Shown here piece by piece: positions 21,319-34,870 of a DNA stretch of 64,000 nt; the first letter of the stretch is position 1; every line of letters starts with the position of its first letter. Origin of the DNA: Symsagittifera roscoffensis (lineage: Eukaryota > Xenacoelomorpha > Acoela > Convolutidae); assembly GCF_963678635.1 (NCBI RefSeq), contig NC_087064.1:21066509-21130508 (forward strand), given 5' to 3'. The position numbers and the translations under genes are program-made. The notes below the pieces were generated by a model that did no database searches, was not told where the DNA came from, and saw only the letters and a list, made by a program, of their open reading frames with translations.

Positions 21319-23060
21319 GAAATTGAAACAGTAGAAAACGGTGGAGTTTTAAGTTTTTATTTAAAAAAACACCACCAAAACGATGAACTAGAGAATCAAA
21401 ATGTCAATTGAAATTAACATTTGCAAAACCATAATAGCCTATTTTGCAGTTGTCCCGAAAAAAGGATAAACTTCATTTATCTATTTAGAAGAAAATGAAA
21501 ACGAGAACATAGAAAACTCTAGGTGTGGTTCATAGGAGGCGTTCGCATATTTTGACAAAATTACTCAAACGCAAATTCAAAAATCTTGAATTTTGCTTAA
21601 TGTTTTATCAGGTAATTTTAACTCTTTTTAGGCGTTTTCATAAATCAGTCTGAGAAATTCATTGAGAGTTATTGAAATAGACAAAGCCGGAAATTTTTGC
21701 GGCATCTCTCAGAGCACTCCGCGAATACTAGTGAACTCCCACGCATGCCTAAGTTAAACCTGAAAAGATAATTCAAAAATTACTGACAGGAGCGACCTCA
21801 CAAACTTTAGGGTTTCTCTCGGGAACCCTTGCAGCTTCACAATTTCCCTCGTATAAGCTAAAATTTACCTAAAAAATTCACTTAAACCAGTTGAAAAAAT
21901 AAACGGAATATCGACAATCCCCCGCTACTTCAAAAACTGAATAACCTTAACACTTCGTCGAGAAGAAGGTCAAAATAACAAAATTTAAATCTTCGAGGAG
22001 TAATCTAAGGGTAGGCTTTACAAACATTAAAAATTCTGAAAGCACGAATTAAAACGTCTGAATAAAAATCGCATTTTTTTCCATCAGAAATTGATTTTGA
22101 AATTTAAATTTTTTCGAGCGTTTCTCGTCTATCAAATTACTCGCGCGCCTGCTCAAGTAAACAAAACTGAAAACTCATCGAGATCAGTTTGAAAATGAAA
22201 TCAAATCAACACATCTGGGTACTTTTAGGGGACACCTCGAATATCGACAAGCTGTTCCGCATGCGCAATGAAATTAAATTGAAAAGTTCATTGAGAATGA
22301 ACGGAAAAAACAAAGTCTCTAAGAACGTCTCTCTTGGAGAACCTTGCATATCGTCAAATTCCTGCATAAGTGTGAATAACTTAACGTAAAAACTTCATTA
22401 ATAACGAAGTGGAAACAAAATTTTGAAATCCCCTAGGCTGTTTCTTGCAGCTTGCAATTCAATTTTAGGGAAAAAATATTAGCCTTCATTGGTGCTACTC
22501 GCGCTTTAGCCAGACTGCAGAAGATTTTGGTCTCTAATATGTCATGTATGTGACTAATTTGTCATGTATGTGATCCCAAGTTAAACCTAGCACAAGTGAT
22601 GAATTATCTTCTCTTAAAAATTTTTGAACTTAACAGGTGCGGATATAGATTTTTTTGAGGGAGGATGCTGATTTACAAAAAACTTTCGAAATTTTTGTCA
22701 ACTCTTTTTTTAGGTCGACAAAAATGATTTCCCGAGCTCTCCAAAAACATTAAAAGGACCTTTTTTTGGTCAAACTTTTCTGCGCCTCAGGCAAATTTTT
22801 TTTAGAAAAAGGCCAATAAAATCATTTTAGTCAATTTTGGAAACACTTTGATAAAAAAGTTGCGCTTTTTTGGATCGCGCTCTTCCCTCACAATTAGTGT
22901 ATAATGGCGCCGAAGGAGGCGCCTTTAGAAATGTTTTAGGGTCCATCGCCAAATATGGATTTCTCAAAAAGTGCAAAGGGGGACCCTTTGTGTCGGCAGG
23001 GGGTCAAATCCTCGGAGGGGGACGAGGCCTCTGCCCTTTAAAATCGGTCCAAAGACCTGA
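21319..23060. repeat. Large tandem duplication, copy 2
   Basis: Partner of 19246-21295, with the landmarks in the same order and visible divergence including indels. Ends in the C-rich dispersed block (gtgtcggcagggggtcaaatcc, about 22995). Confidence 0.8.
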
Positions 23061-23220
23061 CCTACTTCGTTACTTGGCATACTTGACTGAATTTATACAG
23101 TTTTTAAAACTTTCTTTTTTATTAGTTAAAAACCTCTATTCGAAGAAGTTCTACAAGGTGTTAACTTAATTTCAAAGCTTCTTCAGGGCGTTTCAACAAG
23201 CCAAGGTTATCGTCCATATA

Positions 23221-23412
23221 TCACCTTAGAAGTTGCTTCTGGAAAACAGACTTGATTGCCACGAGTAGTTTTTTGAAGAGCAAAGATAGCCAGTGTAGGG
23301 GAGTACTGAGATTCGGGTTTATTGGTACGTTACCGTTTCGGTTGGGGCAACCTCCCGCCACAAAATGCAGCGGTGATTGATCATGCGCATGCACACCAAA
23401 CTGAAGAAACAT
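23221..23412 (-). pseudogene. Ankyrin-repeat-like relic
   Basis: The minus-strand frame contains QSPLHFVAGG and, about 24 residues on, STPLHWLSLLFKKLLVAIK. The TPLHxA and following hydrophobic helix are the hallmark of ankyrin repeats, and spacing is close to one repeat. There is no start, no recognisable continuation and stops on both sides, so it is best read as a decayed or partial exon. Confidence 0.35.
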
Positions 23413-23639
23413 CCCTTCTATATCAGGAGATATGGCGTTTTTAGGCTGAAGGGAACCTCACTAATGCGGCTAAAAAAAACTTTCCGCCTTGTTGGCGCTA
23501 ATCACCGGGTGGCGAGGAAGTTACCATTTTCTCTGGCAACGGATGATGGAATTGTGGGCATTAAAATTGATAACATATCAGTTGTCAAAATAACCGAGAA
23601 TGGTTTTGCATGCAACTCTTTACGTGTTTCCTCTTTTTC

Positions 23640-24862
23640 CAATTGTTTTTTTGAAGACATTTGACATGCTCTAATAAAATTACATCCTCGATATTGCAAT
23701 TTAAGCTTGTGGAGATTAGATCTCTGGATTAAATTAGAGGCCCACATAAGACCCATCCGAGTGGAAAACGAAAAACAAATGAACAGGTCCCTGGGTTAAC
23801 GGCTGGGTTAACAGGTCCCAGGTGAGGATGTTTTTCTTGCAACTGGGAAACATTGATTAAATCTGAACCCTTTTCAAGACCATCTGTGACATAAGCGCAG
23901 ACAGAGGAAGCTATGGCTGGAAAGATGCGCCCAGCCCCATGCAATAACACAATGTGCGTGCTCATACAATCAAGTTTAGGATATATTTTAACTTAGAACT
24001 TTTTCCAAAATTGTCATTACCTTGAAAGCAAAAAAAGCTAATTGTCAGCGTTTAGCGCGTTGAGCTGATGCTTTTTTTTTGAAAACGCAATATTTCCGAA
24101 TTGGATGCTTGCTTTTACATTGAACACAGGGGCTGCAAGGAAATTTGTCTATATTTGTTTGCGGAGTTGATTTTGGTTAAGCTTTTATGTTGTAAGATAT
24201 ACTTCAATTTCAAAAAAAGTTAAGCCACAGTTTTCATTTGAAAATTTTGTAGCCATGTAGAAACGCACGGCGATGAGTGAACTATGAAACACTATTCTGT
24301 GCAACTAATACTCAAATGCCAAGTATTTATGAGGTTTTCTTAACCAATGGGGTTTCCTCTGTTAGAAAGTCAGTGGTTATTGTGTTTTCGGTGAAACATC
24401 AAAAACATTCAGCCCTGATTGCAAATTCACTTTATAATTTATGCAAAATGCTTGTCAAAATGTTTGGATAAAGGCATGTTATTGAATTTTGATATGATAT
24501 AAAAACGCTTGTCAGATAGATTTCTTGCACTTAATCGTGCGTATGGAATTTTGAGAAAATGTCTGATAAACCTTTTTCTATATACGAAAAATGTTCGTGA
24601 AGCGTTTTTGATCAATCCGGAACATTAGTTTAATTCTCTTTGTTCAGTAACATTTTTTTAAATAGTTTTTTTACAGAAAAAGCTCAAATTTAAGTCCAGT
24701 ATTTATCAAGTTTCTTTTTTTTTGACCAATGGGGTTTCCTGTTTTGGAAAATCCGTGAATATTGAGTTTTTGGACAAAAATCAACAATAATTAAAAAATT
24801 TTGAAACTTAAAAACATTTCATGACGGTTTGTGTTTGTTAAGTTACCTTCCGGTTTAACAGA
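23640..24862. repeat. Tandem duplication unit of about 1.24 kb, copy 1
   Basis: Begins caattgtttttttgaagac and ends ccttccggtttaacagat. The same order is repeated from 24880 to 26045: gcttgtggagattagatctc, acccatccgag, gaacaggtccctggg, tgtgacataag, acattgaacacaggggct, ttcctctgttagaaa, catttcaygacggtttg. Copies are about 90% or more similar by eye. The unit's right end corresponds to the 3' end of the BEL-like gag fragment that follows copy 2. Confidence 0.85.
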
Positions 24863-24879
24863 TCTTCCGACCTCTCTAC

Positions 24880-26045
24880 AATTGTTTTTTTGAAGACATT
24901 TGACATGCTCTATTAAATTTACATCATCGATATTGCAATTTAAGCTTGTGGAGATTAGATCTCTGGATTAAATTAGAGGCCCACATAAGACCCATCCGAG
25001 CGGAAAACGAACAACAAATGAACAGGTCCCTGGGCTAACGGCTGGGTTAACAGGTCCCAGGTGAGGATGTTTTTCTTGCAACTGGGAAACATTGATTAAA
25101 TCTGAACCCTTTTCAAGACCATCTGTGACATAAGACTAGACAGAGGAAGCTATGGCTGGAAAGATGGGCCCAGCCCCATGCAATAACACAATGTGCGTGC
25201 TCATACAATAAAGTTTAGGATATATTTTAAGCTTAGAACTTTTTCCAAAATTGTCATTTCCTTGAAAGCAAAAAAAGCTAATTGTCAGCTTTTAGCGCGT
25301 TGAGCTGATGCTTTTTCTGTGAAAACGCAATATTTCCGAATTGGATGCTTGCTTTTACATTGAACACAGGGGCTACAAAGAAATTTGTCTATATTTGTTT
25401 GCGGAGTTGATTTTGGTAAAACTTTTATGTTGTACTTCAATTTCAAAAAAAGTTAGGCCACAGTTTTCATTTGAAATTTTTGTAGCCATGTAGAAACGTT
25501 TTTATTCACGGCGATGAGTGAACTATGAAACACTATTAAGTGCAACTAATACTCAAACGTCAAGTATTTATGAGGTTTTTTTAACCAATGGGGTTTCCTC
25601 TGTTAGAAAATCAGTGGTTATTGTGTTTTCGGTGAAACATTAGAAATATTCAGCCCTGATTGCAAATTCACTTTATAATTTATGAAAACGCTTGTCAGAT
25701 AGATTTCTTGCACTTAATCGTACGTATGGAATTTTGAGAAAATGTATGATAAACCATTTTCTATTTACGGAAAATGTTCGTGAAGCGTTTTTGATCAATC
25801 CGGAACGTTAGTTTAATTCTCTTTGTTCAGTAAAACTTTTTTCCTTGTCCTTTTATTTACAGAAAAAGTTCAGATTTATGTCCAGTTTTTATCAATTTTT
25901 TTTTTACCAATGGGGTTTACTGTTTTGGAAAATCCGAGAATATTGAATTTTTGGACAAAAATCAACAATAATTAAAAAAATTTTTGAAACTTCAAAACAT
26001 TTCACGACGGTTTGTGTTTGTTAAGTTACCTTCCGGTTTAACAGA
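24880..26045. repeat. Tandem duplication unit, copy 2
   Basis: Partner of 23640-24862, slightly shorter through small deletions (for example after the second ctttataattt). It joins directly to the gag relic at 26046, whereas copy 1 joins to copy 2 through cttccgacctctcta. Confidence 0.85.
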
Positions 26046-26774
26046 TGAACGCATGCGCTCATGCGCTTCGGTTTTGCCTTCCAGCCAATCGTTGAATTCT
26101 TTTAAAGGTCGAGCGGGCAGATTGCGCATAACGACGTGAAGTGACCATGACTCTTTCATAATAGGTGGAAGCTTCTCGATGGCCTCATCATGAACTGTCT
26201 CACTTTCGAAGTCAGCGGTGTACGACAAGGATTGGAACGCGGCACCTTAACTTTTTACCATGGATGCATAATTTATGATGCTACCGGATTTCTGCATCTT
26301 AACGGACCGCGTATCGTTAAGTTTATCCAGATATACACAGACGATTAGTTGTGGTTGACCAAAGTTTCGCTCATGTTTGATGAGAGCATCCTTGTACCTT
26401 GGACTAGTAATGCAAACTTCGCTATAACAGTTTTCGCTTTTACCGGTGACCAAAGTTTTGAGGTATGTTAATTTAACATCAACGGACATGTTTTGATAGT
26501 CCACAGCACTTCTTAACTGCCCAATCCATTCGTACCAATAGAGCGGATCACCGTTGTGATGGGAAAGTTTCTATTGCGTTAATAGATCCTTTCGGTTAAC
26601 TGCGAGGACGTCTTTTAAATGTTGTACAGCTGTCGGATAAGACGTTGATTGATACGACGAAGAAGCAAATTGATGCGGCTGCGGAACTATTGATAGTAGA
26701 AAAGCGCTATAAGAATTAAAAAACGCTAGCGGAAAAAGCTTGTTGGCGTTGCATTTGTGAGTTGTAGTAAACAT
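25992..26774 (-). pseudogene. BEL/Pao-type retrotransposon gag (DUF1759-like), decayed
   Basis: One minus-strand frame reads through three segments broken by two in-frame stops (TAG 26571-26573, TAA 26247-26249). The middle segment carries KLTYLKTLVTGK, YKDALIKHERNFGQPQ and YLDKLNDT. The last carries LPPIMKESW, MRNLPARPLKEFNDWLEGK. These are the conserved blocks of the Gag-like DUF1759 region of BEL/Pao elements (family knowledge). ATG at 26774 may be the start. The frame ends inside the tandemly repeated unit, so protease, reverse transcriptase and integrase are missing. This copy cannot move on its own. Confidence 0.8.
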
Positions 26775-27429
26775 TCAACCAGCGTTGAGTGAACTAATTG
26801 AAGTGGATGATATTATGGGGTGAAGGATGCATATGCAAAATGTTCCCAATGTGGTGCCACAAGTCTTAGCAACACAACCAAAAGCAGAGTTTGAATGAGC
26901 ACGCCTCCAATTAGGCATGAGCCTTATGTAATGATCAAATTGCAGACGAGTAAAGATTGGTTGTATCGATCGATGTCTAGCATGTGGGTTGAGCGATACT
27001 TGAATGGGGAGGGATACCTGAAGTTACGTTGAATGGCTGGGTTGACTTATATACATGTGAGTTGAATGGAGAAGTCAAATGTGAAGCTTCAGAAATGTCA
27101 AGTTTGAAAAAAAAAAAAATTTGAAAGAGCGGGTGGGGAAGGGGCGGTAGTGGTGTTAGTGGAAAGCGTGATCCAGAATAGTGGACGGTGATAGGTTCAA
27201 CTGATGCTGACGAGAGAGTAACTGTTGTGTTGAAACCACTTGGAACAAAAGTAGTACTTTACAGATAAACTGTGACGGGTAAGTGAAATGAGTCAACCAA
27301 ATAGTCGGTAAGTTGTTGTAAGCCATCTTGAGAAAGTAAATTTAAACCAGCTGTCTCTTGAGGCGATTGATTCTCGATGGCGACATCCACCCAAACTTTT
27401 GGTCGAGCGAGAGAGCTCTATTAATTTTA

Positions 27430-27447
27430 CCACGACGTCGGCTGCCA
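27430..27447 (-). promoter_or_regulatory. Probable primer-binding site of the BEL-like element
   Basis: On the minus strand TTTTGGCAGCCGACGTCGTGG begins with TGG, the complement of a tRNA 3' CCA. It lies about 650 bases upstream of the gag start, where an LTR element's primer-binding site is expected. The 5' LTR should end just before it (about 27450, sequence ...TTAACA on the minus strand). Confidence 0.45.
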
Positions 27448-27449
27448 AA

Positions 27450-30400
27450 ACTGTTAATAAGATCGTGCCAGATTACTAAATCAGCCCTGTTAGACAAATA
27501 ACGATTTAATGATATTGAACAGTCATAATTAGGACTTGTACCAAAATAGCGAAGTAAACACCAACAATACGCTGTTGTGATGATAAAGGTAGGGTTTTGA
27601 GTGCGTGTCTTAACGAAGTATTAACTAGGCTTTTGATTTTTGGACTCATTTGATGGGAATCCCTTATTTGCGGTAAAAAACCGGAGTTGAAAGAAACTCA
27701 AAAGGATTGACTTGATATGTGGCTCCGGGTCTATCAGATAGTTAATTTTCGCAAAATTGATCTTCTCCTGGTTAATTTTTAGATTTTTTGGAAAAATTTG
27801 CTTTTTTCCAAAATTGTTGCAAATTATCTTGGAATTTTTATTTTCAATTTTTCTTGTGTTCCTAGTTTTTATTTCTTTGGCATAAAAACTAATCAGATTG
27901 AGGAGAAATTGAGTTTTTTCAATTTTTGAAAAACTTTTCACTCAATTCTGTCTACCGTGTAGGAATGGTCGGCTCGATTTCAGATCGATTTTAGATTTTG
28001 CAGATTTTTGGATTGCTGGTTTTTCTTAGCTCTTGATCAATGGCTTCTTTACCCGTGTGCCGTTAAACCCATTAAACTTCAACATACCAGCACACTAAGT
28101 TATAACTGATTATCACCGAAATCGCATAAAGTTTGAAACTTTTTGTAAACAGCATTGTGGAAAAACTGAGTTTGCGATCATTTTTTAACTTTACGGTCTT
28201 CAGGTGTCTGATTAAACTACAGAAATTGAAACTTCTCAACTGCCTTTGGAGTAGTGTAGTTTGATCAGGATAAGCTTTTAGATAGGCCTGCGTATTTCAC
28301 GACACCTGTTCGATAGGCCTGACAATTGCACCTGATGCTCATTACTTTCTCGTTTTCATCTCTTCAGAAGTTAGCCTGACACAAAAATCAGCGTACCTAA
28401 GCTAACATTTACAAGTACAATTTTAGCCGAGAGTTCGAATTGCGGAGCGTAGATGTTTCAACCCAAAAAAGAGTCTAAAGCACCTTCAAAAACGTCCAGG
28501 TTCTCTTTCCAGTAAGGCTCTCCCAGTAAAATAAAGGCATCGGTCAGTAGGGATATGTCTGCCGAGTTTGAATCATTGAAAAGCAACTGTATTCCGATTT
28601 AAAGCCCTGTTTTTTGGTTTCACAATACTTGTGTTGTCTGGTTTTTGCCAATCGTCGCCTGGTGTTTGTCTTATTAATGGGTCGGCGGACCATGTTTTCT
28701 CTACTTCCACTCGCATCTAGTAGTTCGTTCGTAAGATAGACTGGAGAACAATCAGAAACAGTCGCAAATTCACTGAAATTTATCGGTAAACAACAGTCAT
28801 TAAACGACAATAAATCTTTTCGGAAAAATCGCAAATTTCAGAAAAAAATGGTAGTTTGTTATTGTCCAGCAAATAATTGACAGCAAACACGAAAGTTAGC
28901 AGCCAAAAAACCTGTCTACGAGGTCAGATAAGGTCAATTTTAGATAGTTATTTAAATTTTAACAAGATTTCGTGGTTTCCTACACAAATACGTGATTATT
29001 ACCCAGTTAAAACATAACTATTGTAATTTTTATGTACAAAAAGTCGTAAAAATGTATCCAAACCTTTTTCCCTATTCACAACTAAACAGCCATAAGGCCT
29101 TTGGGGGGCTCGAACATACTCCTTAGGGGAGGGAGAGAGGAGCTCGATCTAGACTTATAACTTCAGCATAAACCTCTGGCCCATCTGTTTTTATTTAGCT
29201 TTGTTTTTTTTGCTATACTGTGATCAAAATAACTTTAATATATATGCTTTTCACACTTTCATTTCAAATTAGCCATTTATTGATACGGTTTTTAGCTAAT
29301 GTGCAAAAATTTAAAGCATAAGTTTTTCAAAATAATTTACACAAACACATCTTAGTGAAGTCTTGACGCAGTCCCAAAAAACTTTTGAACATTAATTGGC
29401 AGTGAAATTTTTTTAATGTTTTTTCTTACAAAAAATTTGGTTTCTTGTGTTCAATTTGTCATTGTAGCCTTTTCAGTTTTTTTCAGTTTTTGACAATCAA
29501 ATAACGTTTAAAGAATTTTTTTGAGATTTTTCACGAAAACAGTCATTTATTACCTACAAATTCTAACTTCATGAAATTTTTCAAATTTTTTATCCATATT
29601 CTGATTTTTAAACTCTTTTAAGTTAGAAAAATCTGCAAATAACTAACCTAACACGTCAATGTTGCTATAAAACAAAAAATACAAGTGAAACAAAGAACTG
29701 ATGGTCCGAAGCAAAAGTATTGTTTGAAAAGAGACCAATAAACCGATGAACTAAAAAAAATTCATTTTGGGAAATTTCGTACCATTTTTTCCGTGTCTTG
29801 AAATAACTACTATGGTCAGAAATTCCTTCCGGTTTACTACCCTTGCGCAATGGTGTAACAAAATTCAAATTCGTTCGTCTGTGAATGAAAATTGAACAAT
29901 CTTAGGTGAATTTTGTGAACAAATTTTTTAATGAAAAGCTTTGTTTCCAGCACTAATTTTGCATCTGTCTGCGTAGTTAATTTTTTGTGGTCTTCTTAAT
30001 TGAGTGTTGAATTCCATCAATTTAGTTTTTCGTCTGCTTTTGTTTCAAATTTTGTCGATGCTCCAAAAAAAATTATTTCAAATTTGGATCCGTGATTCGA
30101 AAATAGAGAACACCTTGAATAGCGAACAGATTAAACTCCTGATTGCCTTCATTACAAGTGAAAGTCATTACTGACTTAAACAGAAGGGGTTTTTGTTCCG
30201 ACCAATTCAGAATGTGGTACAGAAATATGGCGTAGGGTGTGTTTTTTAGCCGATTTCGGCCAGCTGAAATAAACTCGTAAGGAGTTAAATGCAGCACCAT
30301 GTTAAAGCCTTTTTGGTAGTAATTTGGTAGTAGCTTTCAGTCCTATTTGTTTTTAATTGCTAACACAGAGGCTAAGTTGCACTTCGCATAGGGAGAATAG

Positions 30401-30920
30401 AGAGAAAACACTTTATTGTTGCAGTTACAAAACTAATTGTGGCTTGAAAAAGTGTACATCATCATTGAAAACGTGAATAAAAAAAGTTTCATCAGTCATT
30501 GAATACATAAGATTATTTAAGACTCAGCTTAAGAAGTAAGGAGAAAGTTGGATGTTGGTAGAGTCTACACTTTATATGTATTAGAAATTGTCCTCTAGTA
30601 TGCAATTTTAAAATTATTTGTTTGATAGCGTACAGGTTTTCTCCATGGGGATGATTTTTCGAATTACCATGTTAAAACTTTTTTATTGATGTAAATAGGA
30701 ATGACTTGCAAAGAAATTCGGTTTTACACAATATTGGCAGAAGAATTGAGCCGGTGCGATCATTGAAGCGGAAATTAGAATTAGAAAACTGCAGGAATTT
30801 AAATGCTCTGATTCTGTTTTGGCTAAATTTATGAAGGTATTGTGTTGATCTGTATTCAATTGTATCTCTGGCAGTGGGACTTCTGTGTTTTTCCCTCACA
30901 CATGTGAAAGAACCTCTTAT
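27450..30920. other. Gene-poor stretch; may include the BEL 5' LTR
   Basis: The first several hundred bases are the expected location of the BEL-like 5' LTR, but no second LTR exists in the window to define it. Minus-strand ORFs at 28544-28834 (96 codons) and 30073-30300 (75 codons) have reasonable amino-acid variety but no motif I recognise. The rest is AT-rich and empty. Confidence 0.4.
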
Positions 30921-30928
30921 GTTTATGT

Positions 30929-33400
30929 TCATGACAATTCATATGCCCATTTTATTTGCTTTTCCAGCTTGTCTAGATTTTCTTCAGTACAACCATTCAA
31001 AAGCATGCATGGATAGTGTAAATGGCTTAATACAAGGGTATTGAGTAGAAGGATTCTGGTTCGCAGAGGAAATCCATCTCTTATGCATTTGATTGCTTGG
31101 ATTGCACTAGCCATCTTCTGTAACTCTTAGTTAATTTCTTTTTTAAAAGTTACACATGCATCTATTGTAACACCGAGAAACTAGACGGATTCAGATAATT
31201 TGACTTATTAATTTCCTACTTGCAGTTTTCTATGAGTTTTTTTGTGATGGAGCAGAGAAAAAGATGAACTGAGTTTTGTCTACATTTATCAATAAATCGT
31301 TTAAATGAAAAAATGGAAGTATTCCGTTGAAACTGGATTCAATGATTTGTGTTGTGGATATCGGATTTCAATGGTAACTTAGCAGTGTTGTTTTACCGAT
31401 ATACAGTACAAGAGTACATGACTTATCTAGATTTTCTGGCATATCATTATAATGTAAGTTAAACAGCCGAGGTCCTAGTACAGTACCTTGAGGTACACCT
31501 TGCTCCAAATTAAGCCAATCTGAATATGCACCATTAACAATTGTTTGCTGCTATGTTTTCTAGATAAGAATTTACTAGATAAGTGGTTGATGGTTGAAAA
31601 CCAAGATTCCTCAGTTTTGTTTGAGGACGGGATGTGAAATTGAATCAAACGCTTCCGAGAGATCTATAAAAGCCGCTGCTGCTACTTTATTTTGATAAAG
31701 ATGGAATCTGATTTTTTTCTGTTGTATAGAAGAGAAACATTGGTCGAATAACCCTGCATAAAAGCAATTTTTTTTTGCGGTTCAGGTTATTATTATCAAA
31801 CAAAAATTGATTTATTTGAGCTGAAAAAAAATTTCAAATAATTTAGAGACAGCTGATGTTACGAAATTGGCCGGTAGTTGATTGGATCGGCTGTATCTTC
31901 TTTTTGAATACGGGAATATTATGTGCTTTTTCAAGCCATGTGGAAATTCAGCTTTCGAGATACATTCGTTCATTGTCATAATTAAAGTAGGTTTCATTAT
32001 GTGCACACTGTCTTTCAGAGCCCAAACAGGTGTTTAACTGGGTCCTAAAGGGCTTATCGATTGGAAGCAATAAAATTGCTCCAAACATTTCATTGTGAGT
32101 GACATATCTGAATTGAAATTTTTCGTATCAGTTTTCAGAGCAGTAGGTTTGATGGACATTGAAATTGGAGGATGTGAGTTTTTATGGACGTCTAAAGTTG
32201 AAAACTTACAATTAAGCAGGTCAGCTTTCTTTTTTATTATCATTGGTTAAATTACCAAATGATTTCCGCAATTCATTCATCTGGACAGTTTGGTTCTCTG
32301 TGTTTCTTATAGAGTTGATGAAGTTCCGTTGCTTTTTGGGACTGTCAAGATTCTGAAAATGAGCTTTCATCTCATTCTTGTCTAAAAATGTAAAATGATT
32401 GTTGTATCTATTTCTCGCGCGTTTAAAGTTTTCATAATCTAAACAGTTTATGAAGACTGGAAATTTCTTAGTGCAGTTTCTTTTTTCAATCTCAATGATT
32501 CGTCTATTGAGTTCATCACTTTTTTAAATAATTGAAGGGGTGATTTATTACGGGCAAACTTTGTTTCAAGTAGAGCGTGAATAATTAAAACATCTGTGAA
32601 TACTTGTTTGAACTTAAGTAACATGTTTGATGCTGTTTGTTCTCGGTAGATAAAAAACCATGGGTTTTGGTTCAGGTTCTCACAAAATCGACTTTTATTG
32701 TACTTTTCCTTGTTGAACTTCAAAATTCGAATTGGGACAATGTTCTCTGATCTTCTAACTTTACTAATAAACATTGTCATTCGATGGTCCGTATTGAATG
32801 GTGCTTCAGCTACAAGAAACTTCTTACAAAAAGATTTAGTTGTGATAATATAATCCAGGAAAGATCTGCGATGTGCCGAGTTATATGTTGGCAACGTTTT
32901 ATTTGCTAGGACAAATGATATGGTTTAATCAAGTCGCTGAGAAATTTGGCTTCTGCTTTGTTCAGGAAATTGATGTTGAGATCTCAAAGAGTAGTTAAAT
33001 CTCTGGCTTCCGAATCTACATAGTCATTACCTTTCAATGTGTCTTCAATGAATAATTGTTTAAACTGCTTGTGTGCATTCTAAGCAAGAGCTATTACCTG
33101 CCTTTTTGATTGCTTTGATATGATTGGGCTAACTTTTATCCAGATGCCTTCGAAGTGGGATGAACGTAAGTAATTCAAGTCTTCACGGATCTTAGGGTTA
33201 AACTTTTTTTGCATAAGAAGAAGTGTACCCCCTCCTGAGGTTTGACCAGAGCATGTCTTATTTCGGTCACATCGGAACATGATATGAGTTGACACAGAAG
33301 TAGGTGAGATCATTGCATGTTTCATCCAGCCAAGTTTCAGTGAGACCAATTATAGTGTTTGAGTCAAAAACTTCTGAAAGGAAGCTTACTTTAGTATTTG
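30929..33400 (-). pseudogene. Non-LTR retrotransposon ORF2 relic (endonuclease + reverse transcriptase)
   Basis: Reading leftward: endonuclease pieces at 33349-33080 (SGGGTLLLMQKKF, FEGIWIKV) and 32894-32448 (FLDYIITT, FNTDHRMTMF, the C-terminal DH block). Then come a reverse-transcriptase entry at 32006-31812 (ISKAEFPHGLKKHIIFPYSK), a GVPQGTVLGPRLF-type motif at about 31440-31500, and a C-terminal piece at 31114-30929. The frame switches several times. Where the catalytic YADD/FADD should follow, the sequence reads LVLYIGKT, so the active site appears lost. It is clearly more decayed than, and different from, the element at 59.7-63.5 kb. Confidence 0.8.
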
Positions 33401-34870
33401 TTTTTTAGGCTTCTACAGTTTAGAGGTAGAAACTTGATGTACACATGGTGTTGTTCCGCAAAACGTTTGAGGTTCTCATAAAACATGAATGGGCCTGGGT
33501 TTACTTCGATCTCCCCGCATAGGAGGAGCAAGGTTTGCAACCTGAAAAAGGTATAAAAACTTCACTATAGATACAAGCTGTGTACCTACCTTTGAGTTTA
33601 GATATCGATTTATTACGCCATATTTGCGCTGTTCACTGAAATCTTGTGATTTAGTCTAATGTTAAAATTTAGGCAAAAAATAGGAAAAAAAATAAGGAGA
33701 GGCTTGAAAAGAACGCATACACAAGCAAAAATATGACAGATAACGCTGCTAGGAAAAATTTAATGAGTAAAACTTCGAGTCTACAAAACTTATTAAGGGA
33801 CGCACGCCAAGTATGAGTCTACATAATTGCTAAGTGACTCAAGCCAATTATGCTGCATTAGCAGTACCAGTCAATTTGAAAATAAAAGTTACCAAGTAAT
33901 ATGCCTCAACTTATAGAGCGGACGCACTTTAATTAGTGTTCGAAAAAGTGCATTATAAACATCCGACCCTGCCCAAGTTTGAACCCTCTTAATTTTTTGC
34001 TGCTCTCCTTGCCTACCTCTACGCTACAGATCCATGATACCTGCAAGTTGAAGTGCTATTTGTAATTTAATAGTATGTGTTAATATCCTTAGCTTTGGGG
34101 CTGTACTTGATAGCTGGATGAAAATGAACACATTTTGTCGCAACAATTGCATCGCAACAATATTTGCGACTTATAGGTTGTGAAAAAAAGAGTTCATACT
34201 ATAATACAAGCTATGCTTGTGTAATTAAGTAGCTCGTGGAGCTCTTAATAGCGCCGTATCCCCTGCCTTCTCAAAAAAAAAAAACTGAAAAGGGTGTCGG
34301 ATCGCTCTGTGCTACTTTCACAGCAACTGGCTATATCTTTGTTTGAATTGTTAGCAAAAAATACGGCCATGAAAGCAACTTTTTTGTTGTTGCTTCGAAA
34401 AATACGTTTTTCTCAATCTTATTTAGATTGACTATATTCATCAAAGAATCACATAGGTTATGTAATCCTTAATATTTTGTATTCAATAATTTTTTGCAAG
34501 TTCAATTCTTTTAAAAGCACATGTAGTTTCAGATTTGTTATCAGGCTCCAAAAGTAGTTGGGAATTAAAGTTCTGCTCTAGTTATCTTTCTTATATTGTT
34601 ATAATTCTAATTTTTTTTGCGCTATTGCGTTTATCAAGGATCGTTCTCTCTGTAACTTTCCTTTGACTTTTTAACGTCTTAAGAATGACAGTTACCGGTC
34701 GAAAACTTGAAAGTCAACAACTAAATCTGTAACTCGCACCCAAATTTTAGAGTCAATCTAATAAGAGCATCAATTATGGCAAATACTAAATTTATGACTC
34801 CAGTATATGGTAAGAGCAGCAATCAGTCTAACATCATCTGTACAGATTTTAAAAGTGAGTCATCATTCGA
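33401..34870. other. Gene-free stretch between the relic and the 3' end of the long minus gene
   Basis: AT-rich and without coding signals. The 3' UTR and poly(A) site of the minus-strand gene ending at 34871 should lie in the right-hand part, but no single AATAAA (TTTATT on plus) stands out. Confidence 0.45.
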
